64,000 nucleotides of DNA, from positions 34,034 through 98,033 of the forward strand of contig NZ_JAJLQZ010000019.1 in the NCBI RefSeq assembly GCF_020991375.1, given 5' to 3'. The notes under the pieces were generated by a model that saw nothing but the letters and a program-made list of their open reading frames with translations, did no database searches and was not told where the DNA came from. The stretch comes from Glycomyces amatae (GTDB lineage Bacteria > Actinomycetota > Actinomycetes > Mycobacteriales > Micromonosporaceae). Made by a program: the position numbers and the translations under genes. This document shows positions 40,127-47,655 of this stretch, in pieces; position 1 is the first letter of the stretch; each line of letters begins with the position of its first letter.

Positions 40127-42174
40127 GCGGTGGCTCCAGCGAGGGCACGGCGGCGCACGGCTCGGTTCCGTTCGTTGATTTCGACGCCGACGATGTCGCG
40201 GATTTCGCGGTCGCCGAGGCGAACGGTGACGTCGATCTGGTTGTTGACCTGCGCGCTACTGCCGCCAGTGAGCCGGTCGAGGGGGGAGACGGCGGCGCCT
40301 TTGGGGAGGTGGAGGACTTCGGGGCCCCGTTCGCCGACCATGGCCAGGCCTGCTTGGCGGACGAGGCCGCCGTCGGCGAGGTAGGGCATTTGCGGGAACC
40401 CGATGGAGTTCCCGCCGACGCCGGGGACCCACGAGGGCACTTCCCAGCGGATCGACCCGAGCGAGTTGTTCCAGAGGCTGGCGACAGCGTTGAACGCTGA
40501 CTTGAAGGGCGACAACAGGAACGAGGACAGCGCGGACAGTTTGGACTTGATGTTGCCTGGCAAGTCACGGAAAAATTTGAGAATTTCGTCCTTTTTGCCG
40601 CGAATGAAGTTCACGGCAGTGCCGATCGGATTGGTCAAGAACGCCTTGACCTGCGGCCAATGCTGCTTGACCCACTGGAACGGCACCTGCAGCCACTGAC
40701 CGACCTTCGCGAATGCCGACTTCGTGAACGCGACGATCGCATCCCAGTTCGCGACAATGAGCGCGGCCAGGCCCACGATCGCCGCGATCACCCAGCCCAC
40801 CGGCCCCATCGCGAGCACCCACGCTGCCGCCATGCGACCGGCCTGCAACAGCGACTGGACACCCATGAGCAGCCACCCGGCCACCACACGAGCAGCGACC
40901 GTTGCAAACGTCAGCGTGATTCGGCCGGCCGCAAGCAAGATCTGCCCCGCAGCGGTGAAGAACGACGCCGACGCCCTCGCCGCACCTACCACGATCGACC
41001 CGAACGCCAGACCCCACCGGGCCGCCACAATCGCGCCCTGCACGATCGCGAGACCACCGAGGAACTGCATAGCAATTGCCGCAGCACCCAGGATCGCGAT
41101 CGCATGCTGCGCGGGCCCGGGCAGGAGCCCGATCGCCCCCGCAACGTCCGCGAACGCCGACGCGACAACGGGAATGACCTGCATGAGCGCCTGCGCGATC
41201 GACCCGAGCAGCGACATGATGGCGGCAATGTCCCGCTGACCTTCAGCGGAGTTTGCCCACTCAGCGAACTGCGCCGTCAGCGCCTCGATGTTGCCCAACA
41301 GTCCCGAACCGTCAGCGGCGGTGAAGATCCCATAGAGCGCGGTCACGAGGTTGCCGGCGATGGACCACAGGGTGCCCATGGCGTCTTTCGCGGTGTCGAA
41401 CCACGCCAGGGCCTGCCCGGACGCGGCGATCTCGGACATCCACTGACCCCACCGAGTCAGGCCGTCACCGACAACGGCACCCATGTCAGACATACCGGGA
41501 ATGAACACGCTGGTGAGGTCGCCCAGGCCCTGGAGGAACACGCCGAACCCGGCACGGGCATTGTCGATGCCTTCGGCGGTCTCGTCGAACAAGTCCGCGA
41601 TACCGGCGACCGCCTGCGCCGACGTTGCCGTCTCCAGGAACTCCGCGCCGAGGCCACCGAGCGCGAGCGACACCGACTCGATACCTGCGTTCAACGGCCC
41701 TGAGAGGCGGTCGGCGAGACCGTCAGCGGACGCGGTCATAGGCGTGAAGAAGCTCGACTGCGCCGTCTCCTGCAAACCCACGAGGCTGCCGCCGAGCTCG
41801 CGAACCACGGTGCGCGCCGCTGGCGGCAGGTCCTGGAGGGACTCCTCGAAGGCCGCCATGTCCCCGGCGGCAGCCGAGGAGAGCGCTTCGCCGACGCCGT
41901 CAACAGCGAGCGACAGCGATATGAGCGCCGCACTCGCGCCGCCCGCGAGCGCCGGTACGGCCGTGAGGATCCCCGCGGCCGGAACCAGCGCGGACCCGAG
42001 CGAGACCGCCGACGTCGCCAGCACGGCCATGCCGAGCTTCGCACCAACGTTTGCGAACGCGGTCGCTTGCTTCGACATGCGGTCGAAGGACTTCTCGACC
42101 GCTACCGCGCCCTTGTCGAAGCCGCGTGTGTCCATGTCGACATTGGTGAACAGGTCAGCGACTTTGAGGGCCAT
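40123..42174 (-). CDS. Tape measure protein
   Basis: 683 residues from ATG 42174. It is Ala/Gly-rich and helical. The N-terminus has Phe-Asp-Arg-Met-Ser-Lys-Gln-Ala and long amphipathic helices; the central hydrophobic clusters (~430-470, Gly-Trp-Val-Ile-Ala-Ala-Ile-Val-Gly-Leu) are typical of the membrane-active part. The C-terminus has Met-Val-Gly-Glu-Arg-Gly-Pro-Glu-Val-Leu, a common tape-measure ending. It fixes tail length during assembly and is released at infection. Position after the frameshifted chaperone pair is diagnostic. It is short for the family, predicting a tail of about 100 nm. Confidence 0.85.
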   Translation of the reverse strand: MALKVADLFTNVDMDTRGFDKGAVAVEKSFDRMSKQATAFANVGAKLGMAVLATSAVSLGSALVPAAGILTAVPALAGGASAALISLSLAVDGVGEALSSAAAGDMAAFEESLQDLPPAARTVVRELGGSLVGLQETAQSSFFTPMTASADGLADRLSGPLNAGIESVSLALGGLGAEFLETATSAQAVAGIADLFDETAEGIDNARAGFGVFLQGLGDLTSVFIPGMSDMGAVVGDGLTRWGQWMSEIAASGQALAWFDTAKDAMGTLWSIAGNLVTALYGIFTAADGSGLLGNIEALTAQFAEWANSAEGQRDIAAIMSLLGSIAQALMQVIPVVASAFADVAGAIGLLPGPAQHAIAILGAAAIAMQFLGGLAIVQGAIVAARWGLAFGSIVVGAARASASFFTAAGQILLAAGRITLTFATVAARVVAGWLLMGVQSLLQAGRMAAAWVLAMGPVGWVIAAIVGLAALIVANWDAIVAFTKSAFAKVGQWLQVPFQWVKQHWPQVKAFLTNPIGTAVNFIRGKKDEILKFFRDLPGNIKSKLSALSSFLLSPFKSAFNAVASLWNNSLGSIRWEVPSWVPGVGGNSIGFPQMPYLADGGLVRQAGLAMVGERGPEVLHLPKGAAVSPLDRLTGGSSAQVNNQIDVTVRLGDREIRDIVGVEINERNRAVRRRALAGATA

Positions 42175-42194
42175 AGAGCATCACCAGGTTCTTC

Positions 42195-42205
42195 TATGCA
42201 GTTGT
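42195..42205 (-). promoter_or_regulatory. Start-associated element, tape measure gene
   Basis: Exact ACAACTGCATA followed by GAAGAACC, 20 bp before the ATG at 42174. Confidence 0.6.
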
Positions 42206-42227
42206 GGGCGTGCCGCAGTGGCAGTGG

Positions 42228-42994
42228 TCATGGGGTGCGCGCCAGTGGGACGGCTTTCGCTTCCGCTGGGGTCCGGAAGGTGCGGCGGCCGCGTTTGGCG
42301 GCTTCGAACTCGGCCGACAGGACCGTGTTGATCCGGGAGTGCTCGGAGGCGAGCAGCCCCGTGATCCGCACCCGCAGCCACCGCCACGACCGGACCTCGA
42401 GCACGGACGGTGCGGCCTCCAAGTCAAGGCCGTACGCGTCAGCGAGATCCGCTTCGATCAGCGCCCAGTGCCGGAGGAGGTCGGCCCATGAGACGGCCCG
42501 CCCTGACCCCCGCCCGCGGGACGACGCCTGCGGCGCTTCCGGTTCGGGCTCGTCGTAGTACTCCCAGAGCCCGGTTTCGGGGTCGAAGACGCCACGCCCT
42601 GCGGGTTCGAGGCGGGCGCGGCCAGCGCTTTTCCCTCCCACACGCGCTTCGCCGCGGCCTCGTCGAACGCCACCCACACGATCGCAGTCAACGCCGCGTG
42701 CTTGACCGCTTCGATCGGCACGCCGTCAGCCTCCATGGCCTCCAGAGCGGTCCCGAGGACGTCGCGGTACAGGTCGAGCTCGGCGGCGTCGTCTAGGACC
42801 TCCTGGTCGAAGTCGATCTCGCCGTTGTCCTTGATCGCCTGCGCCTGCGCGGCGAGGAGCTCCTGCATGAACGCCTGGACCCTAAGGCCCACACCCGCAG
42901 GGGGCGAGGGCACCGTGTAGACGGTGCCGCTGATGGGCAGCGGCAGGGCCGCGCCCTTGTCGAGGTCGGCCCAGTCCTTGAACGCGCCCATCAC
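42228..42994 (-). CDS. Tail assembly chaperone GT fusion made by -1 frameshift
   Basis: Ribosomes starting at 42994 that slip back one base at the GGGAAAA heptamer (42635-42629) continue in a second frame to 42228. The fusion is ~255 residues: the first ~120 of the short chaperone plus ~135 residues beginning Ser-Ala-Gly-Arg-Ala-Arg-Leu and containing Trp-Glu-Tyr-Tyr-Asp-Glu-Pro. This G/GT pair arrangement is conserved in siphoviruses, where the minor fusion product binds tail tube and tape measure during assembly. The downstream frame has no start of its own with a ribosome site. Confidence 0.8.
42458..42994 (-). CDS. Tail assembly chaperone G (short product)
   Basis: 178 residues from ATG 42994, which overlaps the stop of the tail-tube gene. 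The folded part ends near residue 125; the rest, past the slip site, is a low-complexity Ser/Pro/Arg tail that differs from the fusion product. It keeps tail proteins soluble and recruits the tape measure in related phages. Confidence 0.75.
   Translation of the reverse strand: MMGAFKDWADLDKGAALPLPISGTVYTVPSPPAGVGLRVQAFMQELLAAQAQAIKDNGEIDFDQEVLDDAAELDLYRDVLGTALEAMEADGVPIEAVKHAALTAIVWVAFDEAAAKRVWEGKALAAPASNPQGVASSTPKPGSGSTTTSPNRKRRRRRPAGGGQGGPSHGPTSSGTGR
42629..42635 (-). promoter_or_regulatory. Programmed -1 ribosomal frameshift heptamer
   Basis: In the chaperone frame the codons read G-GGA-AAA; slipping to GGG-AAA moves into the downstream frame exactly where it becomes convincing coding sequence. 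GGGAAAA is a classical X-XXY-YYZ slippery site. Confidence 0.85.
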
Positions 42995-43476
42995 GCCCCC
43001 TCAGGAGCGGCCGGGTTCGTGATCGCTACGAGCGGGCCGTTCCCGGTGAGCGTCACGGTGACCCGGTCGGGGTTGGTGTGCTCGCCGCCTTCAGGCTCCC
43101 AGGTGACGAGCGCGTCGCCCTGCCAGGCGTCGTCGACGGCACCGGCCCGGTCGAAGTAACGGACCGGGACGAGCGAACCGGCACCGAACGCCATCGCGGA
43201 GTTCCGCAGGTGGCGGTGGACCGCGTTGTAAGCGCCGGTGGTGGTGTTCACGCGGTGGGAGATGACGACTTCAGCCGACCAGGCGAGGGCGGTGCGGACG
43301 TTGCCCACCCAGCCGTCGTGCTCGTAGAGCGAGTCGTCCTCGTGCGTGGGTTCGATCTGGGGCGAGAACTCGCGGACGCCCAGGAGGCGCTCCCAGGTCG
43401 GCTCGGACGTGGTCTCGTCGACGCCGGTCTGGATGTCGATGGCGTACCGGCGCGCGAGCGCGGTGACCTCACTCAT
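42991..43476 (-). CDS. Major tail tube protein
   Basis: 161 residues from ATG 43476. It is a beta-rich sequence with Asp-Ile-Gln-Thr-Gly-Val-Asp, a Trp-Val-Gly-Asn-Val-Arg-Thr-Ala-Leu-Ala-Trp strand region and Val-Thr-Val-Thr-Leu-Thr-Gly-Asn-Gly-Pro-Leu near the end. This matches tail tube subunits of actinophages, and the place just before the chaperone pair is the standard one. Two start-associated elements precede it, consistent with high expression. Confidence 0.82.
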   Translation of the reverse strand: MSEVTALARRYAIDIQTGVDETTSEPTWERLLGVREFSPQIEPTHEDDSLYEHDGWVGNVRTALAWSAEVVISHRVNTTTGAYNAVHRHLRNSAMAFGAGSLVPVRYFDRAGAVDDAWQGDALVTWEPEGGEHTNPDRVTVTLTGNGPLVAITNPAAPEGA

Positions 43477-43489
43477 CAGTGGGGCTCCT

Positions 43490-43510
43490 TATTCAGTTGT
43501 ATGCAGTTGT
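43490..43510 (-). promoter_or_regulatory. Tandem start-associated elements, tail tube gene
   Basis: Two overlapping copies: exact ACAACTGCATA (43510-43500) then ACAACTGAATA (43500-43490), followed by AGGAG and the ATG at 43476. This is the only tandem copy. Confidence 0.65.
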
Positions 43511-43622
43511 GGCAACAGTTAGGGCAAGGGTCTACTTCGACATCATTAGTTACAGAGGGTGCTTGCGGCTAACCGTGGTGAAGCTGGAAAGATTAAGCCG
43601 TGAAGATGGGGAAGCTGGTGGG

Positions 43623-44264
43623 ATGATGCGAACGCAGGATTACAACAGGGAGTCGCTTCGAATTGCGCGACGCGGCATGTGGTTGACAGTTGCGGGCCTG
43701 GTGCTGAGTGTGTTCAGCATTGGATGGACAATTCTGGATAATTCCCGCGATGACGACAATTCAAAAGCATTGGCAACCGCTGAGGCAGCATCATCTGGCG
43801 ATACTGAGAGCCCCCATCAGTCCGCATCGGTGAAGGATGCTAATACGGGCAACATTGAGACCCAGTCCAGCTCTGAATCACTGGCCTGCTGTGCGTGGTA
43901 TTCCATTGGTGCCGAGGGGAACTGGATGGAAGTCGCAAACGTCGTCTTCTGGAGAACTGCTGCGATTGGCCTATCGGGCGGACTAATATTTGGGTGCCTG
44001 AACAGGCGATGGGCCACTAGCAAGTATGAATTGAGTCGGCGCAGTAGGAAGAGCTTGTGGATATCTTATGGGTTCCAGATAGCGGTTGGAGCTGTAACCT
44101 TGCTCGGATCGCGTATTTCTGAGTCGGGAGGGCCCGGAGTGATTGCGATCTTTCTGTTGATTTCCACAGTGACGATTATGCCGCTTGCATGGTACGGAGC
44201 TGCTTTGTATGCGGGAGGGGTTAAAGAAGAACCCTACGGCACTAACAGGCCCTCGAAAGCTTAA
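43623..44264 (+). CDS. Low-GC membrane protein inserted in the tail operon (moron)
   Basis: 213 residues from ATG 43623; other starts up to 43479 are possible. There are four probable membrane helices: ~18-37 (Trp-Leu-Thr-Val-Ala-Gly-Leu-Val-Leu-Ser-Val-Phe-Ser), ~108-125, ~150-168 and ~175-195. A Ser/Asp/Glu-rich loop with Cys-Cys lies between the first two. Codon use is far more AT-rich than every neighbour, and it is transcribed against the structural operon. These are typical signs of a recently acquired lysogenic-conversion gene, for example one blocking superinfection. No family is recognised. Confidence 0.65.
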   Translation: MMRTQDYNRESLRIARRGMWLTVAGLVLSVFSIGWTILDNSRDDDNSKALATAEAASSGDTESPHQSASVKDANTGNIETQSSSESLACCAWYSIGAEGNWMEVANVVFWRTAAIGLSGGLIFGCLNRRWATSKYELSRRSRKSLWISYGFQIAVGAVTLLGSRISESGGPGVIAIFLLISTVTIMPLAWYGAALYAGGVKEEPYGTNRPSKA

Positions 44265-44308
44265 CGCGACGTTGCGATTGGTGGATGTGCATTTCCAACC
44301 CAGGGAAA

Positions 44309-44743
44309 CTACCGGTCAACCGTAGGAAGTATGTCCCTCACCAAGTTAATCTGATAATTCTCGCTAACCTGGTATCGCCAGTTCTCATCGGCGCCCAGCG
44401 GCAACGGACCGGAGTCGTGGAAGATCCCGGAAACGGCATACCCACCGATCGTGACCCGCTCCAGGAATGAGAGCCGGTCCCGGATCCTGTCGGCGATCGT
44501 CTCGCACGAGGCGAGGTCATGCGGGAAGCCCCGGACTCGCACCTGGACGCGGACCGTCTCGTCACCCTGACCGTCGCTGACGAACCCATACACGCGCAAC
44601 GCGACCGCCCGGTGCGGCTCGGCCGGTAGGTCGCCGACGGCGATGCCGACCTCGTCCTCCTGGTAGACGCCGTGTGGCCGCCAGACGCAGTCGGTGTTCG
44701 CGGCGAGGTCGTCGGCGAGACCGGCGATGAGGGCAGGGAACAA
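44309..44743 (-). CDS. Tail terminator-like protein
   Basis: 144 residues from ATG 44743. It begins Met-Phe-Pro-Ala-Leu-Ile-Ala-Gly-Leu-Ala, with a central beta region (Ala-Val-Ala-Leu-Arg-Val-Tyr-Gly-Phe-Val-Ser-Asp) and Ile-Arg-Asp-Arg-Leu-Ser-Phe-Leu. Length, alpha/beta pattern and its place before the tail tube gene fit the terminator that caps the tail tube. In the gene order it should directly precede the tail tube, but the plus-strand moron separates them. Confidence 0.65.
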   Translation of the reverse strand: MFPALIAGLADDLAANTDCVWRPHGVYQEDEVGIAVGDLPAEPHRAVALRVYGFVSDGQGDETVRVQVRVRGFPHDLASCETIADRIRDRLSFLERVTIGGYAVSGIFHDSGPLPLGADENWRYQVSENYQINLVRDILPTVDR

Positions 44744-44764
44744 GGAACCTCCAGATTGGGGGAG

Positions 44765-45118
44765 TTATCGTCGCAGGAGGGCGCGCATGCGGCCTGCTGC
44801 GGCCTTGGCCATCGCGGGACGTTCGCTGGCCGAGGGACCTTCGAGGAATTTCGCTTCGCCGCCGCCGGGGTGCTCGAGCGTCAAGTCCTCGTGCTGGACG
44901 GCGGCATGGTCGGTGCCGAACGAGACCGCAGCCGTGCGGCCGTCGTCCTCGGTTGAGACGGCCCCGGTGTTTGCGAGGTCGTTCGTGTCCCTCGGGACGC
45001 GGTCGAGTGCGGCGGCCAGGAGGACGTCGGCGGATGCGGTGTTGCCGTCCCCGGCTGCTTGATGGACGCGGCGGATGACGGCGCGGCCGTTCCAGGTTTT
45101 CTTCACGTGGGAGGCCAT
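44765..45118 (-). CDS. Head-tail joining (neck) protein, HK97 gp10-like
   Basis: 117 residues from ATG 45118, which overlaps the preceding stop in TGATG. The sequence is short, basic at both ends (Ser-His-Val-Lys-Lys-Thr-Trp, Arg-Met-Arg-Ala-Leu-Leu-Arg-Arg) and Ala/Thr-rich in the middle. This and its position between stopper and terminator fit neck proteins of the HK97 gp10 type. The assignment rests mainly on synteny. Confidence 0.6.
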   Translation of the reverse strand: MASHVKKTWNGRAVIRRVHQAAGDGNTASADVLLAAALDRVPRDTNDLANTGAVSTEDDGRTAAVSFGTDHAAVQHEDLTLEHPGGGEAKFLEGPSASERPAMAKAAAGRMRALLRR

Positions 45119-45441
45119 CAGGTGCACCCGATTTCCCAGTGGTCGAGGCCGTCGGCGAGCCCGCCGGTGTCGCGCCGCAGGACCGTTTGCACTGTCCCGG
45201 TTGACCCGTCGCCGAACGTGACCTTGGAGGCGACGCGGAGGCCGTCGATCGCTTCGATCGGGACGACTACGGTCGCGGTGAGGGTGACTTCGGAGCCGTC
45301 GTCACGGCGGACGAGACGGGTGCCGCGATCGATGAAGGCGTGCACGGTCACCGCATGCCCATACACGGGCCCGGACCCGCCCGCACCCAAGTACGGCTGG
45401 AACGCGACCGTGTGCCGCAGGAGCGTGGAAGGGAACAGCAT
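45118..45441 (-). CDS. Head-tail stopper-like protein
   Basis: 107 residues from ATG 45441. It is a beta-rich protein (Glu-Val-Thr-Leu-Thr-Ala-Thr-Val-Val-Val-Pro, Lys-Val-Thr-Phe-Gly-Asp-Gly-Ser-Thr-Gly-Thr-Val) ending His-Trp-Glu-Ile-Gly-Cys-Thr. Size and strand pattern resemble SPP1 gp16/HK97 gp7-type stoppers, which close the connector after packaging. It lies 11 bp after the connector gene. Confidence 0.65.
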   Translation of the reverse strand: MLFPSTLLRHTVAFQPYLGAGGSGPVYGHAVTVHAFIDRGTRLVRRDDGSEVTLTATVVVPIEAIDGLRVASKVTFGDGSTGTVQTVLRRDTGGLADGLDHWEIGCT

Positions 45442-45452
45442 CGACGCGGCCC

Positions 45453-45824
45453 CTATCCGATGATGTGCGGCTGGTCGCCCGCGAGCCCGGCCTCATGCAG
45501 GATCCGGTACGCCGCAGCGGCAAGGTCGGTGGTGTCACCACGTTTGACCTTGACTGATCCCACGGTGAGGTCCGTGTTCGCGGCCGCGCCGGTGAGGTCG
45601 CCGATGTCGAGGAGGTACGCCGTGTGCGCGCACACGGCCTCCCGGAACGCGGCGGTTACCTCCGGGTCGAGCGGGAGCCGGTCGGCGCCGGTGTCGTACC
45701 GGGCCGTGAGCGTCGCGGCGCGCACAGCCCGGTTTGCGGCGCGTACGGCGCGGGCCAGACCCGGCGGGGCGGCATCCAGCTCCGCCCACGCCAGGTAGTC
45801 CGCTGGGGTCGCCCAGGTGATCAT
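45453..45824 (-). CDS. Head-tail connector (adaptor)-like protein
   Basis: 123 residues. ATG 45824 overlaps the capsid stop by one base (TGATG); a longer frame to 46013 runs antiphase into the capsid gene and is rejected. It is helical, starting Ile-Thr-Trp-Ala-Thr-Pro-Ala-Asp-Tyr-Leu, with Val-Thr-Ala-Ala-Phe-Arg-Glu-Ala-Val-Cys and Gly-Ser-Val-Lys-Val. It resembles the gp6-like adaptor that docks below the portal. Confidence 0.7.
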   Translation of the reverse strand: MITWATPADYLAWAELDAAPPGLARAVRAANRAVRAATLTARYDTGADRLPLDPEVTAAFREAVCAHTAYLLDIGDLTGAAANTDLTVGSVKVKRGDTTDLAAAAYRILHEAGLAGDQPHIIG

Positions 45825-46735
45825 CAGGCGGCAGCCGGGACGATCTTGACCGCACGCGCGGCGTCGAGGACCTTGACGCCGTACAGGCAGTCGATCGAGA
45901 TCCGGTCCTCCTTGCGGTCCATGTCGTAGCCGTACACGACACGAATCGACAGGCTCTCGTAGTTCTCCACCGCGGCGTTCGCAGCACCGCGCGGCAGGTC
46001 CAGGGGCCTGCACACCAGGGCCGCAGCCGTGCGGTGAAGCGCGAGCGCCTGGTCCGCGATCTCGTTCTGCGACATGAACGTGTCGAAGCCGGAGGCGCGG
46101 CCGATGGAGGCCTCGCGCAGGCCCTCGGTGGACCCGGCTCGGTCAGCGGACCGCCAGGTGCGTTCGGCGGCCCACGCGGCCTTGATGGTGCGTCCGGCAA
46201 TGACGCGCCGGTCGGTGAAGGGCACGTTCGCGCCGTCGAGCGCGGCCGCGGCCTGCACGAGCACACGGGAGTCGGAGGCGGGGTAGGCGCCGTTGTAGCC
46301 GTTGTAGTCCTCGCCGGCTTCGTTCGCAGCGACGCCGCCGACCGTGGCGGTGACGGCGGTGTTCAGGGCGGCGATGACGTCACGGTCGACCTTCTGCTGG
46401 ATCGCTTCCATCGCCGGGGTGAGGAACTGCTCGTCGAAGTCGGTGATCGACAGGGCCATCTCCTCGGCGGTGACGGCGAAGGATACGTCGGCGAGGTGGT
46501 CGAGGGTGACTTCAACGAAGCCTTCGTTCGCGTCCTGCATCTGGACGCCGGTCTCGCGGTCGAACTCGTTCGCGACGAACATGGCGGGCTTGCGGACGCG
46601 CACGGTCGCGCCAGTACCGGAGACGAAGTCGTCCTCGAAGTCGCGGTGGACGAGCTGGGCGGCCACAGTGGTCTCGTACAGGTTCGCGAGGGCCTGACGC
46701 GCGATGGTCTGCGCGGTGAGCAGGGTGTTAGCCAT
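45824..46735 (-). CDS. Major capsid protein
   Basis: 303 residues from ATG 46735. The pattern (Asn-Thr-Leu-Leu-Thr-Ala-Gln-Thr-Ile-Ala, Val-His-Arg-Asp-Phe-Glu-Asp-Asp-Phe, Gly-Ala-Thr-Val-Arg-Val-Arg-Lys-Pro) matches P22-coat-like HK97-fold capsid proteins of actinophages, and the C-terminus has Val-Tyr-Gly-Tyr-Asp-Met. It forms the icosahedral head shell. No protease lies nearby; the scaffold-like protein is encoded just upstream. Two start-associated elements flank its ribosome site. Confidence 0.85.
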   Translation of the reverse strand: MANTLLTAQTIARQALANLYETTVAAQLVHRDFEDDFVSGTGATVRVRKPAMFVANEFDRETGVQMQDANEGFVEVTLDHLADVSFAVTAEEMALSITDFDEQFLTPAMEAIQQKVDRDVIAALNTAVTATVGGVAANEAGEDYNGYNGAYPASDSRVLVQAAAALDGANVPFTDRRVIAGRTIKAAWAAERTWRSADRAGSTEGLREASIGRASGFDTFMSQNEIADQALALHRTAAALVCRPLDLPRGAANAAVENYESLSIRVVYGYDMDRKEDRISIDCLYGVKVLDAARAVKIVPAAA

Positions 46736-46759
46736 ATGAAGTTGTCCTTATTGCGTTGT
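46735..46759 (-). promoter_or_regulatory. Start-associated elements, capsid gene
   Basis: A variant ACAACGCAATA (46759-46749) is followed by AGGACAACTTCATATG, in which a second variant ACAACTTCATA overlaps the start codon. The ribosome site AGGA lies between them. Confidence 0.5.
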
Positions 46760-46840
46760 GGCAGTGCATGTTCAGGGAACCGGGATGTTTCCTGCATACG
46801 GAGCGCTGGTATTCAGGTCGACGTGAGGTTGTGCGAAGGG

Positions 46841-47236
46841 TTAGAGCTTGCGGCGGGCGGTGCGGGCTTCACGGAGCTCGTCGACGCTCATCTGGTCGGG
46901 ACGCTTCGCCGGTTCGGCCGTACCGGTCACGTCCGGGCCCGACTGCGCAGGCGCCGCTGGCACCGCCGGGGCGGTGAAACGCGGGTCGGCACCGGCTTCG
47001 GTGATGAGCGTGGCAAGGTCGGTCGCGTACGACTCGGCGGCGGGGTCAAGGCCGTCCACACGCGCCATGAACGACCGCGAGTCCAGCAGTGCCGCCGCGT
47101 CAGCGCCCGTGTTGCCGGCGGTTTTGTACACGGCGAGTTCGACATCCCGGGCTCGCAGGGCCGACTGGGCTTCGGCGAGCTGGTCAGCAATCGCGGGCGG
47201 CGGGGCCTGGGGGGCGGGCGGAGTGTCAGTCAACAC
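46841..47236 (-). CDS. Scaffold-like protein
   Basis: 131 residues from GTG 47236; the next codon TTG has better spacing (5 bp) to AGGAG and may be the true start. It has a Pro-rich N-terminus, a central helix (Leu-Ala-Glu-Ala-Gln-Ser-Ala-Leu-Arg-Ala-Arg-Asp-Val-Glu-Leu-Ala) and a C-terminal basic helix (Arg-Glu-Ala-Arg-Thr-Ala-Arg-Arg-Lys-Leu). These are hallmarks of small capsid scaffolds, and it sits right before the major capsid gene. Confidence 0.7.
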   Translation of the reverse strand: MLTDTPPAPQAPPPAIADQLAEAQSALRARDVELAVYKTAGNTGADAAALLDSRSFMARVDGLDPAAESYATDLATLITEAGADPRFTAPAVPAAPAQSGPDVTGTAEPAKRPDQMSVDELREARTARRKL

Positions 47237-47261
47237 GGCTCCTGTTCTCGGGGTATACGAA

Positions 47262-47288
47262 AGGCCAGCACCGGTCCGGTGCTGGCCT
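47262..47288. terminator. Hairpin between the MuF region and the capsid genes
   Basis: 13-bp arms AGGCCAGCACCGG and its complement around a single T. On the minus strand it follows the gene at 47320 and precedes the scaffold gene; it may attenuate read-through into the capsid genes. A run of nine G's lies next to it. Confidence 0.55.
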
Positions 47289-47319
47289 GTTGGGGGGGGA
47301 AGGCTCGGGGGACTGAGTG

Positions 47320-47619
47320 TTAGGGCACGGGCGGCCCGGGGGCGGCCTGCGGCTCGGTGGTGTCAACGAACCGGTAGTAGCTCGCCTCATGTGGCGCCAT
47401 GAGCGCGGTCATGAACGCTGCCGGGGTTTCGATCGTGACCGGTTCGGTCTGGTCTGACCCGGTCGGCCGGTATCCTTCGGTGAGCATCGCCGTGATGAGG
47501 TCAGCGGCTTCGGGTTCGTGCACGACACCGATCTGGCCGTCAACGAGCCGGAACTGCGCGACCCGCTCCCACGTGCCTGAGCCGCGGAAGTACAGGTCAA
47601 CGCTCACGGGAACAGCCAT
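47320..47619 (-). CDS. Small protein downstream of the kinase-type MuF gene
   Basis: 99 residues from ATG 47619, with GAGGA upstream. It begins with beta strands (Ala-Val-Pro-Val-Ser-Val-Asp-Leu-Tyr-Phe-Arg-Gly) and later has an acidic helix. No membrane segment is seen. It lies 36 bp after the MuF-kinase gene. It could be a head protein or, by analogy with toxin operons, an immunity protein. The latter is inference only. Confidence 0.55.
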   Translation of the reverse strand: MAVPVSVDLYFRGSGTWERVAQFRLVDGQIGVVHEPEAADLITAMLTEGYRPTGSDQTEPVTIETPAAFMTALMAPHEASYYRFVDTTEPQAAPGPPVP

Positions 47620-47655
47620 GGGTCGCAGTCCTCTTTCTGGTGGCGCGGCAGGCCA

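Noticed and set aside
47281..47300. Nine-G run as a phase-variable tract
   Set aside because: It lies between genes beside a hairpin, not in a coding region or promoter spacer, so I see no switching role.
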